7,195 nt of DNA from JBFHNV01 sp965365655 (GCA_965365655.1 CBDUCN010000277.1:1-7195), one strand, 5' to 3'. Positions 1 to 6,824 are shown, counted from the first letter of the stretch. Translations and numbers: made by a program. The notes: generated by a model not told the origin, from the letters alone.

Positions 1-102
1 GACCCGTGGAAGGGGATCGGGCGCAGGGCGCGCGGGCTCGCGAGGCCGTGGACGCTGCTGCGCGCGATGCTGCGCGAAGCGGGGGTGGACGACCGAGGAT
101 GA
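1..102 (+). CDS. C-terminal fragment of an unidentified protein (partial)
   Basis: Reading frame 1 is open from the left edge to a TGA at 100-102. It gives 33 residues beginning DPWKGIGRRARGLARPW and ending REAGVDDRG. Nearly every codon ends in G or C until the last few, whereas the other two forward frames show more A/T at third positions, which supports this frame as coding. The fragment is basic, has no recognisable domain, and I cannot assign a family. It converges on the cyclase gene, with about 215 bases between the two stop codons. The start and most of the gene lie outside the window. It could still be a chance open frame, since long open frames are frequent at this GC content. Confidence 0.4.
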   Translation, partial: DPWKGIGRRARGLARPWTLLRAMLREAGVDDRG

Positions 103-317
103 GCAGCGACGCGGACGGACGCCGATGGTGGCCGCGTCGGCCCGCAGGCCACCGGGCCATCGCGGTCCGGGACCTGCCGGCGACGCGCAGCAGCCGCGCG
201 ATCGCGCGAGCTGCCGGTGTCCGCCCCGGCGCGGGCGGGGCGGCCATCGCTACGGCCACGGTTCACGATGCTCCGCCCGCAGGCGCGGCGCCGCCCCGGC
301 GGAACGGGCATCACCCG
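103..317. other. Convergent intergenic region with two dyads
   Basis: This stretch lies between the stops of two convergent genes, and I see no convincing gene in it. It holds a perfect 14-bp palindrome at 195-208 (CGCGCGATCGCGCG). It also holds an 8-bp inverted repeat at 221-228 and 236-243 (CCGCCCCG and CGGGGCGG) around a 7-nt loop. Neither strand has a T-run after the stem, so it is at best a weak transcription end for the cyclase mRNA or the left-hand gene. Confidence 0.45.
221..243. terminator. GC stem-loop, possible bidirectional transcription end
   Basis: CCGCCCCG at 221-228 pairs perfectly with CGGGGCGG at 236-243 across the loop GCGCGGG. It lies 75 bases past the cyclase stop on the minus strand and about 120 bases past the left-hand gene's stop on the plus strand. 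No U-tract follows in either direction, so it is not a canonical intrinsic terminator. GC-rich DNA produces such stems by chance. Confidence 0.25.
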
Positions 318-2234
318 CTACTCCAGCCCCGCCCGGCGCAGCCCTGCCCGCAGCCGCTCGCGATCGGCCTCGCTGCCGAGCCCGGTGCCGAAGCGCGCGG
401 TGTCGAAGAACGGGTCGCTCTGGCGCACCGCGCGCGCGGCCCGCTCGGCGTCGGCCGTGCGTCCGCGCTGCGCGTAGGCCGCGGCCAGCAGCGCCCGGGT
501 TCCGGAGTGATTCGGAAACCACGCGAGGGCCTGCTCGAGCACCGTGATCGCGTCGTCGTAGCGCCCGTGCAGATAGTACGCGAGCGCGAGCGTCCAGCTG
601 CGGCTGCGCACGCTGTCGCTGGGGCGCATGTGCGGGTCGAGGCGCCGCGCGGTCTCCAGCGCCTCCAGCGCGTCGTCGGTGCGCCCGCCGACGAACATCA
701 GGGTCAGGCCGTAGCCGGCGTAGCTCTCGGCATCGTTCGGGTTCAGCTCCAGCGCGCGGGCGTACTCGGCCAGCGCGAGGTTCAGACGCCCGCGCAGCTG
801 GTACGCGTAGCCGAGCAGCTGGTGGCCGCCGGCGCTGGCCGCGTCGGCGCGCAGCGCCTCGCGGGCCGCGTCTTCCAGCTGCGCGAGCTCGCGCTCGGGC
901 GACTCCGCCCAGCCGTAGCGCAGCGCCTGGCGGTGCGCCTCGCCGAGCCCGATGTGCGCGCTCGCGGAGCCGGGATCGGCGTCGAGCGCGCGTCGGAACA
1001 GCGCACGCGCCTCGACGTTGCCCTCGCGCGTGCCGCGCGCAAGCCGCTCGCGGCCCTGCAACACGTGGTCGTAGGCCGCGAGCGCTTCGCCGCCGGCGTG
1101 GCGCACGCGCTCGCGCTCGATCTCCTCGATGCGCACCGCGAGCGTTGCGACCACGCTGCGCACGATCTCGTCGCGCGCCCGGAACAGGTCCTGCGGCGTG
1201 CGGTCGAAGCGCTCCGCCCACAACCGCACGCCGTTCGCGGCGTCGACCAGCTGCACGCTGATGCGCACCGCCGACGGCGTGCGCTCCGCGCTTCCCTCGA
1301 GGAGGTAACGCGCGTCGAGCTCGCGCGCGATCTGCTCATCGCTGCTCGCGCTGGCCCGGTACGCGAAGGCCGAGCCGCTCGCGATCACGAGCAGCTCCGG
1401 GAACCGCGACAGCTCGGTGATGATGTCCTCGGTGAGGCCGTCGCTGAAGTATGCCTGCGCGGGATCGGTGCTGAGGTTGCGGAACGGCAGCACCGCGATC
1501 GACGGCAGCGCCGACAGCGCGCGTGCCGGCGCCGCGGCCGGCGCGCCCGCGCCGGTGGAGGTCTCCCCGAGCAGGCCGTCCAGGGCGGGGGGACCCTTGA
1601 ACAGCGCGAGCCCGGCCAGCGCGGCGAGCCCGGCCACCGCCGCGAAGACGACCGCCCGCCGCCGCCGCCCGGCCAGCAGCGCCCGCAAGTCGGTGCGCGC
1701 CTCGCCATCGTGCGGCAGCACCCGGTACGCGCGCACCGGCGTCGCGATGTTCTTCACCCGACGCTCGCCGATGAACTCGTAGCGGTACGGCAGCTTGTTG
1801 CCGACGGCGTCGCGCAGCGACTCGGAGATGCAGATGCCGCCCGGATCGGCGAGCGCCTCGAGGCGCGCCGCGACGTTGACGCCCTCGCCGTAGATGTCGT
1901 CGCGATCGTCGATCACGTCGCCGAGGTTCAGCCCGACGCGGAACTCGAGGCGCCGCTCCGGCGGCAGGTCGCGGTTCGCCGCGAGCAGCGCCGCCTGCGC
2001 GTCGCCGGCGCACGCGAGCGCCTGCACCGCGCTCGCGAACTCGGCCAGCACCGCGTCGCCGGCGAAGTGCACCACGCGTCCGCCGTGGCGCTCGACCGCC
2101 GCGGTCAGCGTGTCCAGCCCCGCGCCCAGCCGGCGGTGCGTGCCCTCCTCGTCGTCGCCGGTCAGCCGGCTGTAGCCGGCGACGTCGGCGTACAGCACGG
2201 CCGCCAGGTGGCGCTTCAGCGAGCTCGTTTCCAT
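318..2234 (-). CDS. Class III adenylate/guanylate cyclase with membrane helix, FlgO-like domain and TPRs
   Basis: This 638-residue protein is predicted to make cAMP (or cGMP) from the nucleoside triphosphate. The class III cyclase domain spans about 8-172. Metal-binding Asp17 lies in LYADVAGYSRL and Asp60 in AGDAVLAEF. Asn120 and Arg124 in GEGVNVAARLE match the transition-state residues. Asp113 fits one base-selecting position, but the other, usually Lys, is His56. A run of arginines (190-193) precedes one hydrophobic helix (about 194-212), so the cyclase domain should be cytoplasmic. Beyond the helix is a FlgO/TolB-N-like domain (about 244-370, starting PSIAVLPFRNLS) and then TPR-like repeats (about 383-605), probably periplasmic. 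I chose the ATG at 2234 because METSSLKRHLAAVLYADV begins as family members do, although no strong Shine-Dalgarno precedes it. It is divergent from the YHS gene. The family is common; the signal sensed and the product specificity are unknown. Confidence 0.93.
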   Translation of the reverse strand: METSSLKRHLAAVLYADVAGYSRLTGDDEEGTHRRLGAGLDTLTAAVERHGGRVVHFAGDAVLAEFASAVQALACAGDAQAALLAANRDLPPERRLEFRVGLNLGDVIDDRDDIYGEGVNVAARLEALADPGGICISESLRDAVGNKLPYRYEFIGERRVKNIATPVRAYRVLPHDGEARTDLRALLAGRRRRAVVFAAVAGLAALAGLALFKGPPALDGLLGETSTGAGAPAAAPARALSALPSIAVLPFRNLSTDPAQAYFSDGLTEDIITELSRFPELLVIASGSAFAYRASASSDEQIARELDARYLLEGSAERTPSAVRISVQLVDAANGVRLWAERFDRTPQDLFRARDEIVRSVVATLAVRIEEIERERVRHAGGEALAAYDHVLQGRERLARGTREGNVEARALFRRALDADPGSASAHIGLGEAHRQALRYGWAESPERELAQLEDAAREALRADAASAGGHQLLGYAYQLRGRLNLALAEYARALELNPNDAESYAGYGLTLMFVGGRTDDALEALETARRLDPHMRPSDSVRSRSWTLALAYYLHGRYDDAITVLEQALAWFPNHSGTRALLAAAYAQRGRTADAERAARAVRQSDPFFDTARFGTGLGSEADRERLRAGLRRAGLE

Positions 2235-2358
2235 GTCGACCCGGTCCGGGCTGCACGCACGCGCGATGCAGTGCCACGCGTGACTCGCGCCTGGTTTTGA
2301 TGCAACGCACCACCGACGGCGGGCGGGCCGGAAGCCCGGCGTCGTCGGGCATCGGGGC

Positions 2359-2364
2359 TATAGT
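2359..2364 (+). promoter_or_regulatory. Candidate -10 box for the YHS gene
   Basis: TATAGT matches the sigma70 -10 consensus at five of six positions and stands out in this GC-rich background. It lies about 40 bases before the start codon. No recognisable -35 box sits 16-18 bases upstream (that stretch reads CCGGCG), and there is no extended -10 TG, so activator dependence or a chance match are both possible. Confidence 0.35.
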
Positions 2365-2404
2365 AGGCGAGCGTGCCTGCGCACAGGGCGTTCTGGGAGG
2401 AGCC

Positions 2405-2884
2405 ATGGCTCGCTTCATCGGACGCAAGGCCTTGCTCGGCGGATGCCTGCTCGCGGTTCTCGCGGCCGGCGCGGGCGGATGGCTGCTCCTCACGCAGAAT
2501 GCGCGCGCGGTGAACACCGACGTGTTCGGCATCGCCATCGACGGCTACGACCCGGTCGCCTACTTCACGCTCCGCCGCGCGGTGCGCGGCACGAGCGAGT
2601 TCGAGCACCGCTGGGCCGACGCGACCTGGCGCTTCGCGTCCGCCGAGCACCGCGATCGGTTCGCGGCCGACCCGCTGAAGTACGCGCCGCAGTACGGCGG
2701 CTTCTGCGCCGCCGGCCTGGCGCTGGGCGGCAAGTGGCGCGCGGATCCCGAGGTCTGGGCCATCGTCGACGGCAAGCTGTTCCTGAACTACAGCCAGTCC
2801 GGAAAGGACATGCTCGCCGCCGACCCGGAGGGCGTGATCCACAAGGCCGACAGCGCCTGGTCCGCACAACGCCCGCACGACTGA
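2405..2884 (+). CDS. Exported or membrane-anchored YHS-domain protein
   Basis: This 159-residue protein belongs to the YHS-domain group often labelled 'YHS domain-containing (seleno)protein'. Its biochemical role is not established; YHS domains are thought to bind metal. Residues 9-29 form a hydrophobic helix after a basic start (MARFIGRK), followed by A33-R34-A35, a possible signal peptidase site. The mature part should therefore be periplasmic, or anchored if uncleaved. The signature GYDPVAYF (47-54) opens the domain. YGGFCA (97-102) carries the conserved Cys101, and DGKLFLNY (122-129) and ADSAW (148-152) complete the family pattern. There is no in-frame TGA, so this is not a selenocysteine form. 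GGGAGG at 2395-2400 sets the ATG at 2405; earlier in-frame starts at 2297-2300 lack a ribosome site and would bury the signal sequence. It stands alone, divergent from the cyclase. Confidence 0.88.
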   Translation: MARFIGRKALLGGCLLAVLAAGAGGWLLLTQNARAVNTDVFGIAIDGYDPVAYFTLRRAVRGTSEFEHRWADATWRFASAEHRDRFAADPLKYAPQYGGFCAAGLALGGKWRADPEVWAIVDGKLFLNYSQSGKDMLAADPEGVIHKADSAWSAQRPHD

Positions 2885-2999
2885 CGCTCCGGCAACGTCC
2901 CGCAGTGCGCCGCGCGCCGGCTCCGGGCCGCCCGGCACGAAGCGCCGCGCGCCGCCGCGGCGCGGATCGCAAACCGATGCGCGCGGGCCGCCCCGGATC

Positions 3000-3035
3000 G
3001 GGCGGTCATTTCGGTGACCGCCCTCATTGACCGCC
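3000..3035. promoter_or_regulatory. Inverted repeat plus third half-site upstream of the dimethylformamidase-like gene
   Basis: GGGCGGTCA (3000-3008) and TGACCGCCC (3015-3023) form a perfect 9-bp inverted repeat around TTTCGG. A second direct copy of the half-site, TGACCGCC, follows at 3028-3035. TTGACC at 3027-3032 overlaps this third copy and resembles a -35 box, though no good -10 follows at the right distance. The arrangement suggests an operator with cooperative binding about 65-100 bases before the ATG at 3101. Alternatively, the first pair is an RNA hairpin ending the YHS transcript, but no U-tract follows it. Confidence 0.45.
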
Positions 3036-3100
3036 TCCCCCCTTTCTGCAACGTTTACGCCACCGGTTAAACCCGTTTCCTTCGGGAGGCCCCGCGCCCC

Positions 3101-5353
3101 ATGCTCCCCATCGCCGCCTACGCCGATCGCCTGTCCGTACGCCCGGGGGAGACCATCCGCTTCCAGGTCGCGAACGCGACCGGCCGGGCCGTCAGCGGCC
3201 GCCTCGCGCGGGTGATCTGCGCCGACCCGAACCCGGAGGGGCCGGGGCTGCAGGTGGAGCCGGTGGACTCCGCGGTGCGCCAGGTCGCCGAGCCCGGCCC
3301 GCAGACGGTGCCGCACGGCTCCTACGTGGCCGTGGACGGCGTCGAGCCGTGGTTCTCCGGCGGCAGCTTCACGGTGCTGTGCCGCGTGTTCCCGACGCTG
3401 ATCACCGAGCGCAACCAGGCGCTGCTGACGCGCCTCGACGGCGAGGGCCGCGGCTTCGGGCTGATGCTCGGCGCGAACGGCCGCCTGCGCGGGGTCATGG
3501 GCGGCGGCGCCAGCCTCGAGGGGCCGCGCCGCGAGAGCCGGCTGCGGGTGCGCCACTGGTACCTGGTGTGGCTCAGCTTCGACGCGGTACGGCGCCGGCT
3601 CGAGGTCGGCGAGGTGCGCCTGCACCCGGCGCTGGGCCTGGACCGCGAGCTCGCGGTGAACACCCACGAGCTCGGCCCGGACGCGTCGCCGCAGGCCGCG
3701 GGTGCGCTGCTGATGGGCGCCGCGAACTCCGTGGCGCCCACCGCGCACTTCAACGGCAAGCTCGAGGCGCCGCTGCTCTACGACCGGGTGCTCACGGTCG
3801 ACGAGGTGGAGACGCTCGCGAACGGCGGCGAGGTGCCCGGCGCGGTCGCGGCGTGGGACTTCGCGCGCGGCGTCGCGACCAGCCGGGTCGAGGACACCGG
3901 CCCGAACGGCCTGCACGGGCGCACCGTGAACATGCCCGCGCGCGCGATGACCGGCTCGCGCTGGGACGGCACCGAGATGTGCTTCCGCCACGCGCCCGGG
4001 CACTACGGCGCGATCCACTTCCACGAGGACGACGTCGACGACTGCCGCTGGCCGACCTGCTTCGAGTGGACGGTGCCCGACGGCACGCGCTCCGGCATCT
4101 ACGCGCTGGTGCTCTCCGCCGGCGAGGACGAGGAGAACGTGCCGTTCCACGTCGTGCCGCCGAAGGGCACGCGCACGGCCGACATCGCGGTGCTCGCGTC
4201 CACGTTCACCTACGCGATCTACGCGAACCACGCGCGCCCGGAGTGGGATCGCGACGACGAGTGGCGCGAGGCGTGGGTGCGCCAGTCCGGCGAGTGGGGC
4301 GGCTACCCGCACAACCCGGGCGCGCACCGCGAGTACGGGCTGTCCACGTACAACGTGCACCCGGATCTGTCCGGCATCTCGATCGCGTCGTGGCACCGCC
4401 CGATGCTGAACGTGCGCATCGGCTACCTGACCTACCCGTACCCGAAGCTTCGCGGCTCGGGCCTGCGTCACTTCCCGGCCGACTCGCACCTCGTCGCGTG
4501 GCTGGAGGCGAAGGGCCTCGCGTACGACGTGATCACCGACCAGGAGCTGCACGACGAGGGCTTCGACCTCGTCAAGGACTACCGCGTGGTCACCACCGGC
4601 ACGCACCCGGAGTACCACACGCGCGAGACGCTGGACGCGCTCACCGAGTACCGCGACCACGGCGGGCGGCTGTGCTACCTCGGCGGCAACGGCTTCTACT
4701 GGAAGGTCGCGCTGTCGCCGGAGAAGCCGGGCGTGATCGAGATCCGCCGCGGCGAGGGCGGCATCCGCGCGTGGGCCGCCGAGCCCGGCGAGTACTACAA
4801 CCAGTTCGACGGCGAGTACGGCGGCATGTGGCGGCGCAACGGCCGCCCGCCGCAGGCGCTGGCCGGCGTCGGCTTCACCGCGCAGGGCAACTTCCACGGC
4901 TCGCACTACCGCAAGCGCGACGCCGCGGCCGACCCGCGCGCGGCGTGGATCTTCGACGGCGTGCGCGGCGACACCTTCGGCAACCACGGCCTGTCCGCGC
5001 ACGGCGCGGCCGGCTTCGAGCTCGACCGCATGGACGTGCGCCTCGGCTCGCCGGAGCACGCGCTGGTCGTCGCGAGCTCGGAGAACCACCCGCCCGACGC
5101 GCCGTGGGTGCTGGTCCCGGAGGAGCAGCTCACGCACATCCAGACCTGGGCCGGCGACCCGGCGAAGGCGCTGATCCGCGCCGACATGACCTTCTTCGAG
5201 ACGCCGGCCGGCGGCGCGGTGTTCTCCACCGGCTCCATCACCTACTGCGGCAGCCTGCTCACGAACGGCGGCGACAACGACGTGTCGCGGCTGACGGAGA
5301 ACGTGTTCCGCCGCTTCATCGACCCGGCGCCGTTCACGATGCCGGACGTCTGA
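3101..5353 (+). CDS. N,N-dimethylformamidase large-subunit-like amidohydrolase
   Basis: This 750-residue protein resembles the catalytic large subunit of N,N-dimethylformamidase (DmfA2, about 760 residues), a non-haem iron enzyme that splits dimethylformamide into dimethylamine and formate. An N-terminal segment (1-70) precedes a LamG/concanavalin-like beta domain (about 75-255). A linker is followed by the catalytic domain (about 360-750), which has a glutamine-amidotransferase-like fold in the known enzyme. Candidate iron ligands are Tyr371 or Tyr374 (TYAIYANH), Tyr417 (STYNVH) and Glu504 (THPEYH). His502, Asn530 (GGNGFYW) and Glu640 (FELDRMD) match further active-site positions. There is no signal peptide, so it should be cytoplasmic. 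GGGAGG at 3084-3089 supports the ATG at 3101. The small subunit, encoded just before the large one in known dmfA1A2 operons, is absent here, so the true substrate may be another amide. Confidence 0.85.
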   Translation: MLPIAAYADRLSVRPGETIRFQVANATGRAVSGRLARVICADPNPEGPGLQVEPVDSAVRQVAEPGPQTVPHGSYVAVDGVEPWFSGGSFTVLCRVFPTLITERNQALLTRLDGEGRGFGLMLGANGRLRGVMGGGASLEGPRRESRLRVRHWYLVWLSFDAVRRRLEVGEVRLHPALGLDRELAVNTHELGPDASPQAAGALLMGAANSVAPTAHFNGKLEAPLLYDRVLTVDEVETLANGGEVPGAVAAWDFARGVATSRVEDTGPNGLHGRTVNMPARAMTGSRWDGTEMCFRHAPGHYGAIHFHEDDVDDCRWPTCFEWTVPDGTRSGIYALVLSAGEDEENVPFHVVPPKGTRTADIAVLASTFTYAIYANHARPEWDRDDEWREAWVRQSGEWGGYPHNPGAHREYGLSTYNVHPDLSGISIASWHRPMLNVRIGYLTYPYPKLRGSGLRHFPADSHLVAWLEAKGLAYDVITDQELHDEGFDLVKDYRVVTTGTHPEYHTRETLDALTEYRDHGGRLCYLGGNGFYWKVALSPEKPGVIEIRRGEGGIRAWAAEPGEYYNQFDGEYGGMWRRNGRPPQALAGVGFTAQGNFHGSHYRKRDAAADPRAAWIFDGVRGDTFGNHGLSAHGAAGFELDRMDVRLGSPEHALVVASSENHPPDAPWVLVPEEQLTHIQTWAGDPAKALIRADMTFFETPAGGAVFSTGSITYCGSLLTNGGDNDVSRLTENVFRRFIDPAPFTMPDV

Positions 5354-5420
5354 TCCGCGGCGGCGCGCGCACGGCCTGCGCACCGCGTTCACGAACGGAT
5401 ACCGGCATCCCGGATCACGC

Positions 5421-5437
5421 CGGCCCGATACGGGCCG
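5421..5437. terminator. Stem-loop midway between convergent genes
   Basis: CGGCCCG (5421-5427), loop ATA, CGGGCCG (5431-5437) is a perfect 7-bp hairpin. It lies almost exactly halfway between the dimethylformamidase-like stop (ends 5353) and the rtcB stop (at 5506), 67-68 bases from each. That suits a bidirectional transcription end. Neither strand has a following T-run, so it would be non-canonical. I see nothing else in the 152-base gap. Confidence 0.35.
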
Positions 5438-5505
5438 ACGTCACCCGGACAGGGCCGCCCCGCACCGCGCGCCTGACGGCCGCCGCCGCACGGTGCCTCC
5501 GCGCG

Positions 5506-6684
5506 TCACCCTTTCACGCACACCACCTGCTTCAGCGTGTGCACCACGTCGACGAGATCGCGCTGGTTCTGCATCACCTCGTCGATGTCCTTGTACGCGG
5601 CCGGGATCTCGTCGACGACACCCGAGTCCTTGCGGCACTCGACGCCGCGCGTCTGGCGCGCGAGGTCGTCCGCGGTGAAGGCCTGCTTCGCCTGCGTGCG
5701 CGACATGCGCCGCCCGGCGCCGTGGGAGCACGACTCGAAGCTCTGCGCGTTGCCCTTGCCGCGCACGATGTAGGACGCCGTGCCCATCGAGCCCGGGATG
5801 ATCCCGAGCTCGCCGAGGCCGGCGCGGATCGCGCCCTTGCGCGTGATCAGCAGGTCCTCGCCGAAGTGACGCTCGTGGGTCACGTAGTTGTGGTGACAGT
5901 TCACCGCCTCCCGGGTCACGGTGAACGGCGGCAGCGTCGCGCGCAGCGCGGCAAGCACCAGCGCGAGCATCTGCGCGCGGTTCTCCGCCGCGTAGTCCTG
6001 CGCCCAGCCCACCGCCGCGACGTAGTCGTCGAAGGACTGCGTGCCCTCGCGCAGGTACGCGAGATCGCGGTCCGGCAGGCGCACGTCCAGCGCCGTCATC
6101 TCGTCGCGGGCGCGCGCGATGAACAGCTGCCCGATCTGGTTGCCGATCCCGCGCGAGCCCGAGTGCAGCATCACCCACACGTGCCCGGCCTCGTCCAGGC
6201 ACACCTCGATGAAGTGGTTGCCGCCGCCCAGGGTGCCGAGCTGGCGCAGCCAGGTGTCGGGCTTGCGCAGCGCCTTCGAGAGATCCGGCGTGCGCTCGAC
6301 CAGCGCGTCCAGGCGCTCGCGCAGCGGCTTCACGGCGCGCCCGCGCGTGCGCGGCTCGTCGTGCATCTGGAAGCCCACCGGCACGCGCCGCTCGATCGCG
6401 GCGCGCACCCGCGCGAGCGAGTCCGGCAGGTCCGCGTCGCGCAGGCTGAGCCGCGTCGCGATCATGCCGCAGCCGATGTCCACCCCCACCGCGGCCGGGA
6501 TGATCGCGCCGCGGGTCGGGATCACCGCGCCCACCGCCGCGCCCTTGCCGAGGTGCACGTCGGGCATCGCGGCGACCCACGGCCCCACGAACGGCAGCGC
6601 CGCGACGTTCGCGAGCTGCTGCCGCGCGTCGTCCTCGATGTCGTCGGTCCAGATGCGTACGTCGACGGTCTGCTTCACGCTCAT
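5506..6684 (-). CDS. rtcB: RtcB family RNA-splicing ligase
   Basis: This 392-residue enzyme joins RNA ends carrying a 2',3'-cyclic phosphate or 3'-phosphate to a 5'-hydroxyl end, using GTP and Mn2+; in bacteria it serves RNA repair. E. coli RtcB is 408 residues. The signature DVHLGKGAAVGAVIPTRGA (42-60) is intact. Asp69 and Cys72 (GVDIGCGM), His157 (GGGNHF), His174 (HSGSRG) and His265 (CHHNY) fit the metal ligands, and His321 (SCSHGAGR) fits the histidine guanylylated by GTP. GSMGTASYIVRGKGN (298-312) is also typical. The ATG at 6684 is preferred because GGAG lies 7 bases upstream (complement of 6692-6695) and MSVKQTVDVRIW starts like the family. An in-frame ATG at 6720 has no ribosome site. 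No archease, RtcA or RtcR gene is in the window. It is preceded by a terminator-bearing leader. Confidence 0.95.
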   Translation of the reverse strand: MSVKQTVDVRIWTDDIEDDARQQLANVAALPFVGPWVAAMPDVHLGKGAAVGAVIPTRGAIIPAAVGVDIGCGMIATRLSLRDADLPDSLARVRAAIERRVPVGFQMHDEPRTRGRAVKPLRERLDALVERTPDLSKALRKPDTWLRQLGTLGGGNHFIEVCLDEAGHVWVMLHSGSRGIGNQIGQLFIARARDEMTALDVRLPDRDLAYLREGTQSFDDYVAAVGWAQDYAAENRAQMLALVLAALRATLPPFTVTREAVNCHHNYVTHERHFGEDLLITRKGAIRAGLGELGIIPGSMGTASYIVRGKGNAQSFESCSHGAGRRMSRTQAKQAFTADDLARQTRGVECRKDSGVVDEIPAAYKDIDEVMQNQRDLVDVVHTLKQVVCVKG

Positions 6685-6703
6685 GTCGGTTCTCCGGTCT
6701 CGC

Positions 6704-6718
6704 GCACGCGATGCGTGC
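6704..6718. promoter_or_regulatory. Dyad just upstream of the rtcB ribosome site
   Basis: GCACGC (6704-6709), GAT, GCGTGC (6713-6718) is a perfect 6-bp inverted repeat. It lies between the leader terminator and the rtcB Shine-Dalgarno, 8 bases from the latter. It may be an operator or a small mRNA hairpin setting translation efficiency; it may also be chance in such GC-rich DNA. Confidence 0.25.
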
Positions 6719-6732
6719 ATGACCGGCGCAAC

Positions 6733-6768
6733 AAAAAGCCCCGGTCAGGTCGCACACCTGCCGGGGCT
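6733..6768 (-). terminator. Intrinsic terminator in the rtcB leader
   Basis: Read on the minus strand, AGCCCCGG-CAGGT (complement of 6768-6756) pairs with ACCTG-A-CCGGGGCT (6750-6737). This gives 13 base pairs with one bulged A and a 5-nt loop GTGCG, followed at once by TTTTT (6737-6733, sharing one T) and then GTT. This is a textbook rho-independent terminator. It sits about 50 bases before the rtcB start and points toward rtcB, so transcripts from the upstream promoter or gene must pass it to reach the ligase gene. Confidence 0.85.
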
Positions 6769-6814
6769 CTTCCCCGGAGGTGCGCGGCGTTTCACCGCTG
6801 CGCAGACCTCCGGG
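6733..6814 (-). promoter_or_regulatory. Putative transcription attenuator controlling rtcB
   Basis: Four segments on the minus strand can form mutually exclusive hairpins. Segment 1 (6814-6796) pairs with segment 2 (6789-6773): 9 bp, a 2-nt bulge, 4 bp, one mismatch and 3 bp, with loop GTGAAA. Segment 3 (6768-6756) pairs with segment 4 (6750-6737) to make the terminator. Alternatively segment 2 (6786-6772) pairs with segment 3 (6766-6751) in a 15-bp stem with one G-U pair, one bulged C and the loop AAGAG. This 2:3 stem consumes the left arm of the terminator. It is the logic of trp-type attenuators and riboswitch expression platforms: 1:2 with 3:4 gives termination, 2:3 gives readthrough into rtcB. 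I do not recognise a known riboswitch aptamer, so the signal is unknown. Confidence 0.55.
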
Positions 6815-6824
6815 CGCGTGTGTC

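Noticed and set aside
195..208. Palindrome containing GCGATCGC, the cyanobacterial HIP1 octamer
   Set aside because: I noticed no other copies in the window, and the gene families do not suggest a cyanobacterium. In this base composition it is likely chance.
2262..2276. TGGCAC on the minus strand upstream of the cyclase, resembling a sigma54 -24 element
   Set aside because: The required GC 10 bases after the GG is absent (CG is found instead), so the -12 element is missing.
6..2300. A 764-codon plus-strand open frame covering the cyclase gene
   Set aside because: It lies antisense to the cyclase, is full of Arg, Ala, Val and Gln runs with no domain, and is the expected antisense shadow of a GC-rich gene.
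2297..2404. Earlier starts (TTG 2297, ATG 2300) extending the YHS protein by 36 or 35 residues
   Set aside because: There is no ribosome site, the extension lies upstream of the candidate -10 box, and it would bury the signal sequence. GGGAGG before 2405 decides the start.
2945..2965. GC inverted repeats after the YHS stop as a terminator
   Set aside because: The arms are short (6 bp), made only of G and C with no T-run. Such repeats are expected by chance here.
2216..5392. A 1058-codon minus-strand open frame
   Set aside because: It is antisense to the YHS and dimethylformamidase-like genes, both of which have clear family motifs. Its translation is low-complexity Arg/Ala/Val/His-rich sequence.
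6685..6720. Longer rtcB start at 6720
   Set aside because: No Shine-Dalgarno precedes it and the extra 12 residues (MHASRARDRRTD) do not resemble RtcB. The ATG at 6684 has GGAG 7 bases upstream.
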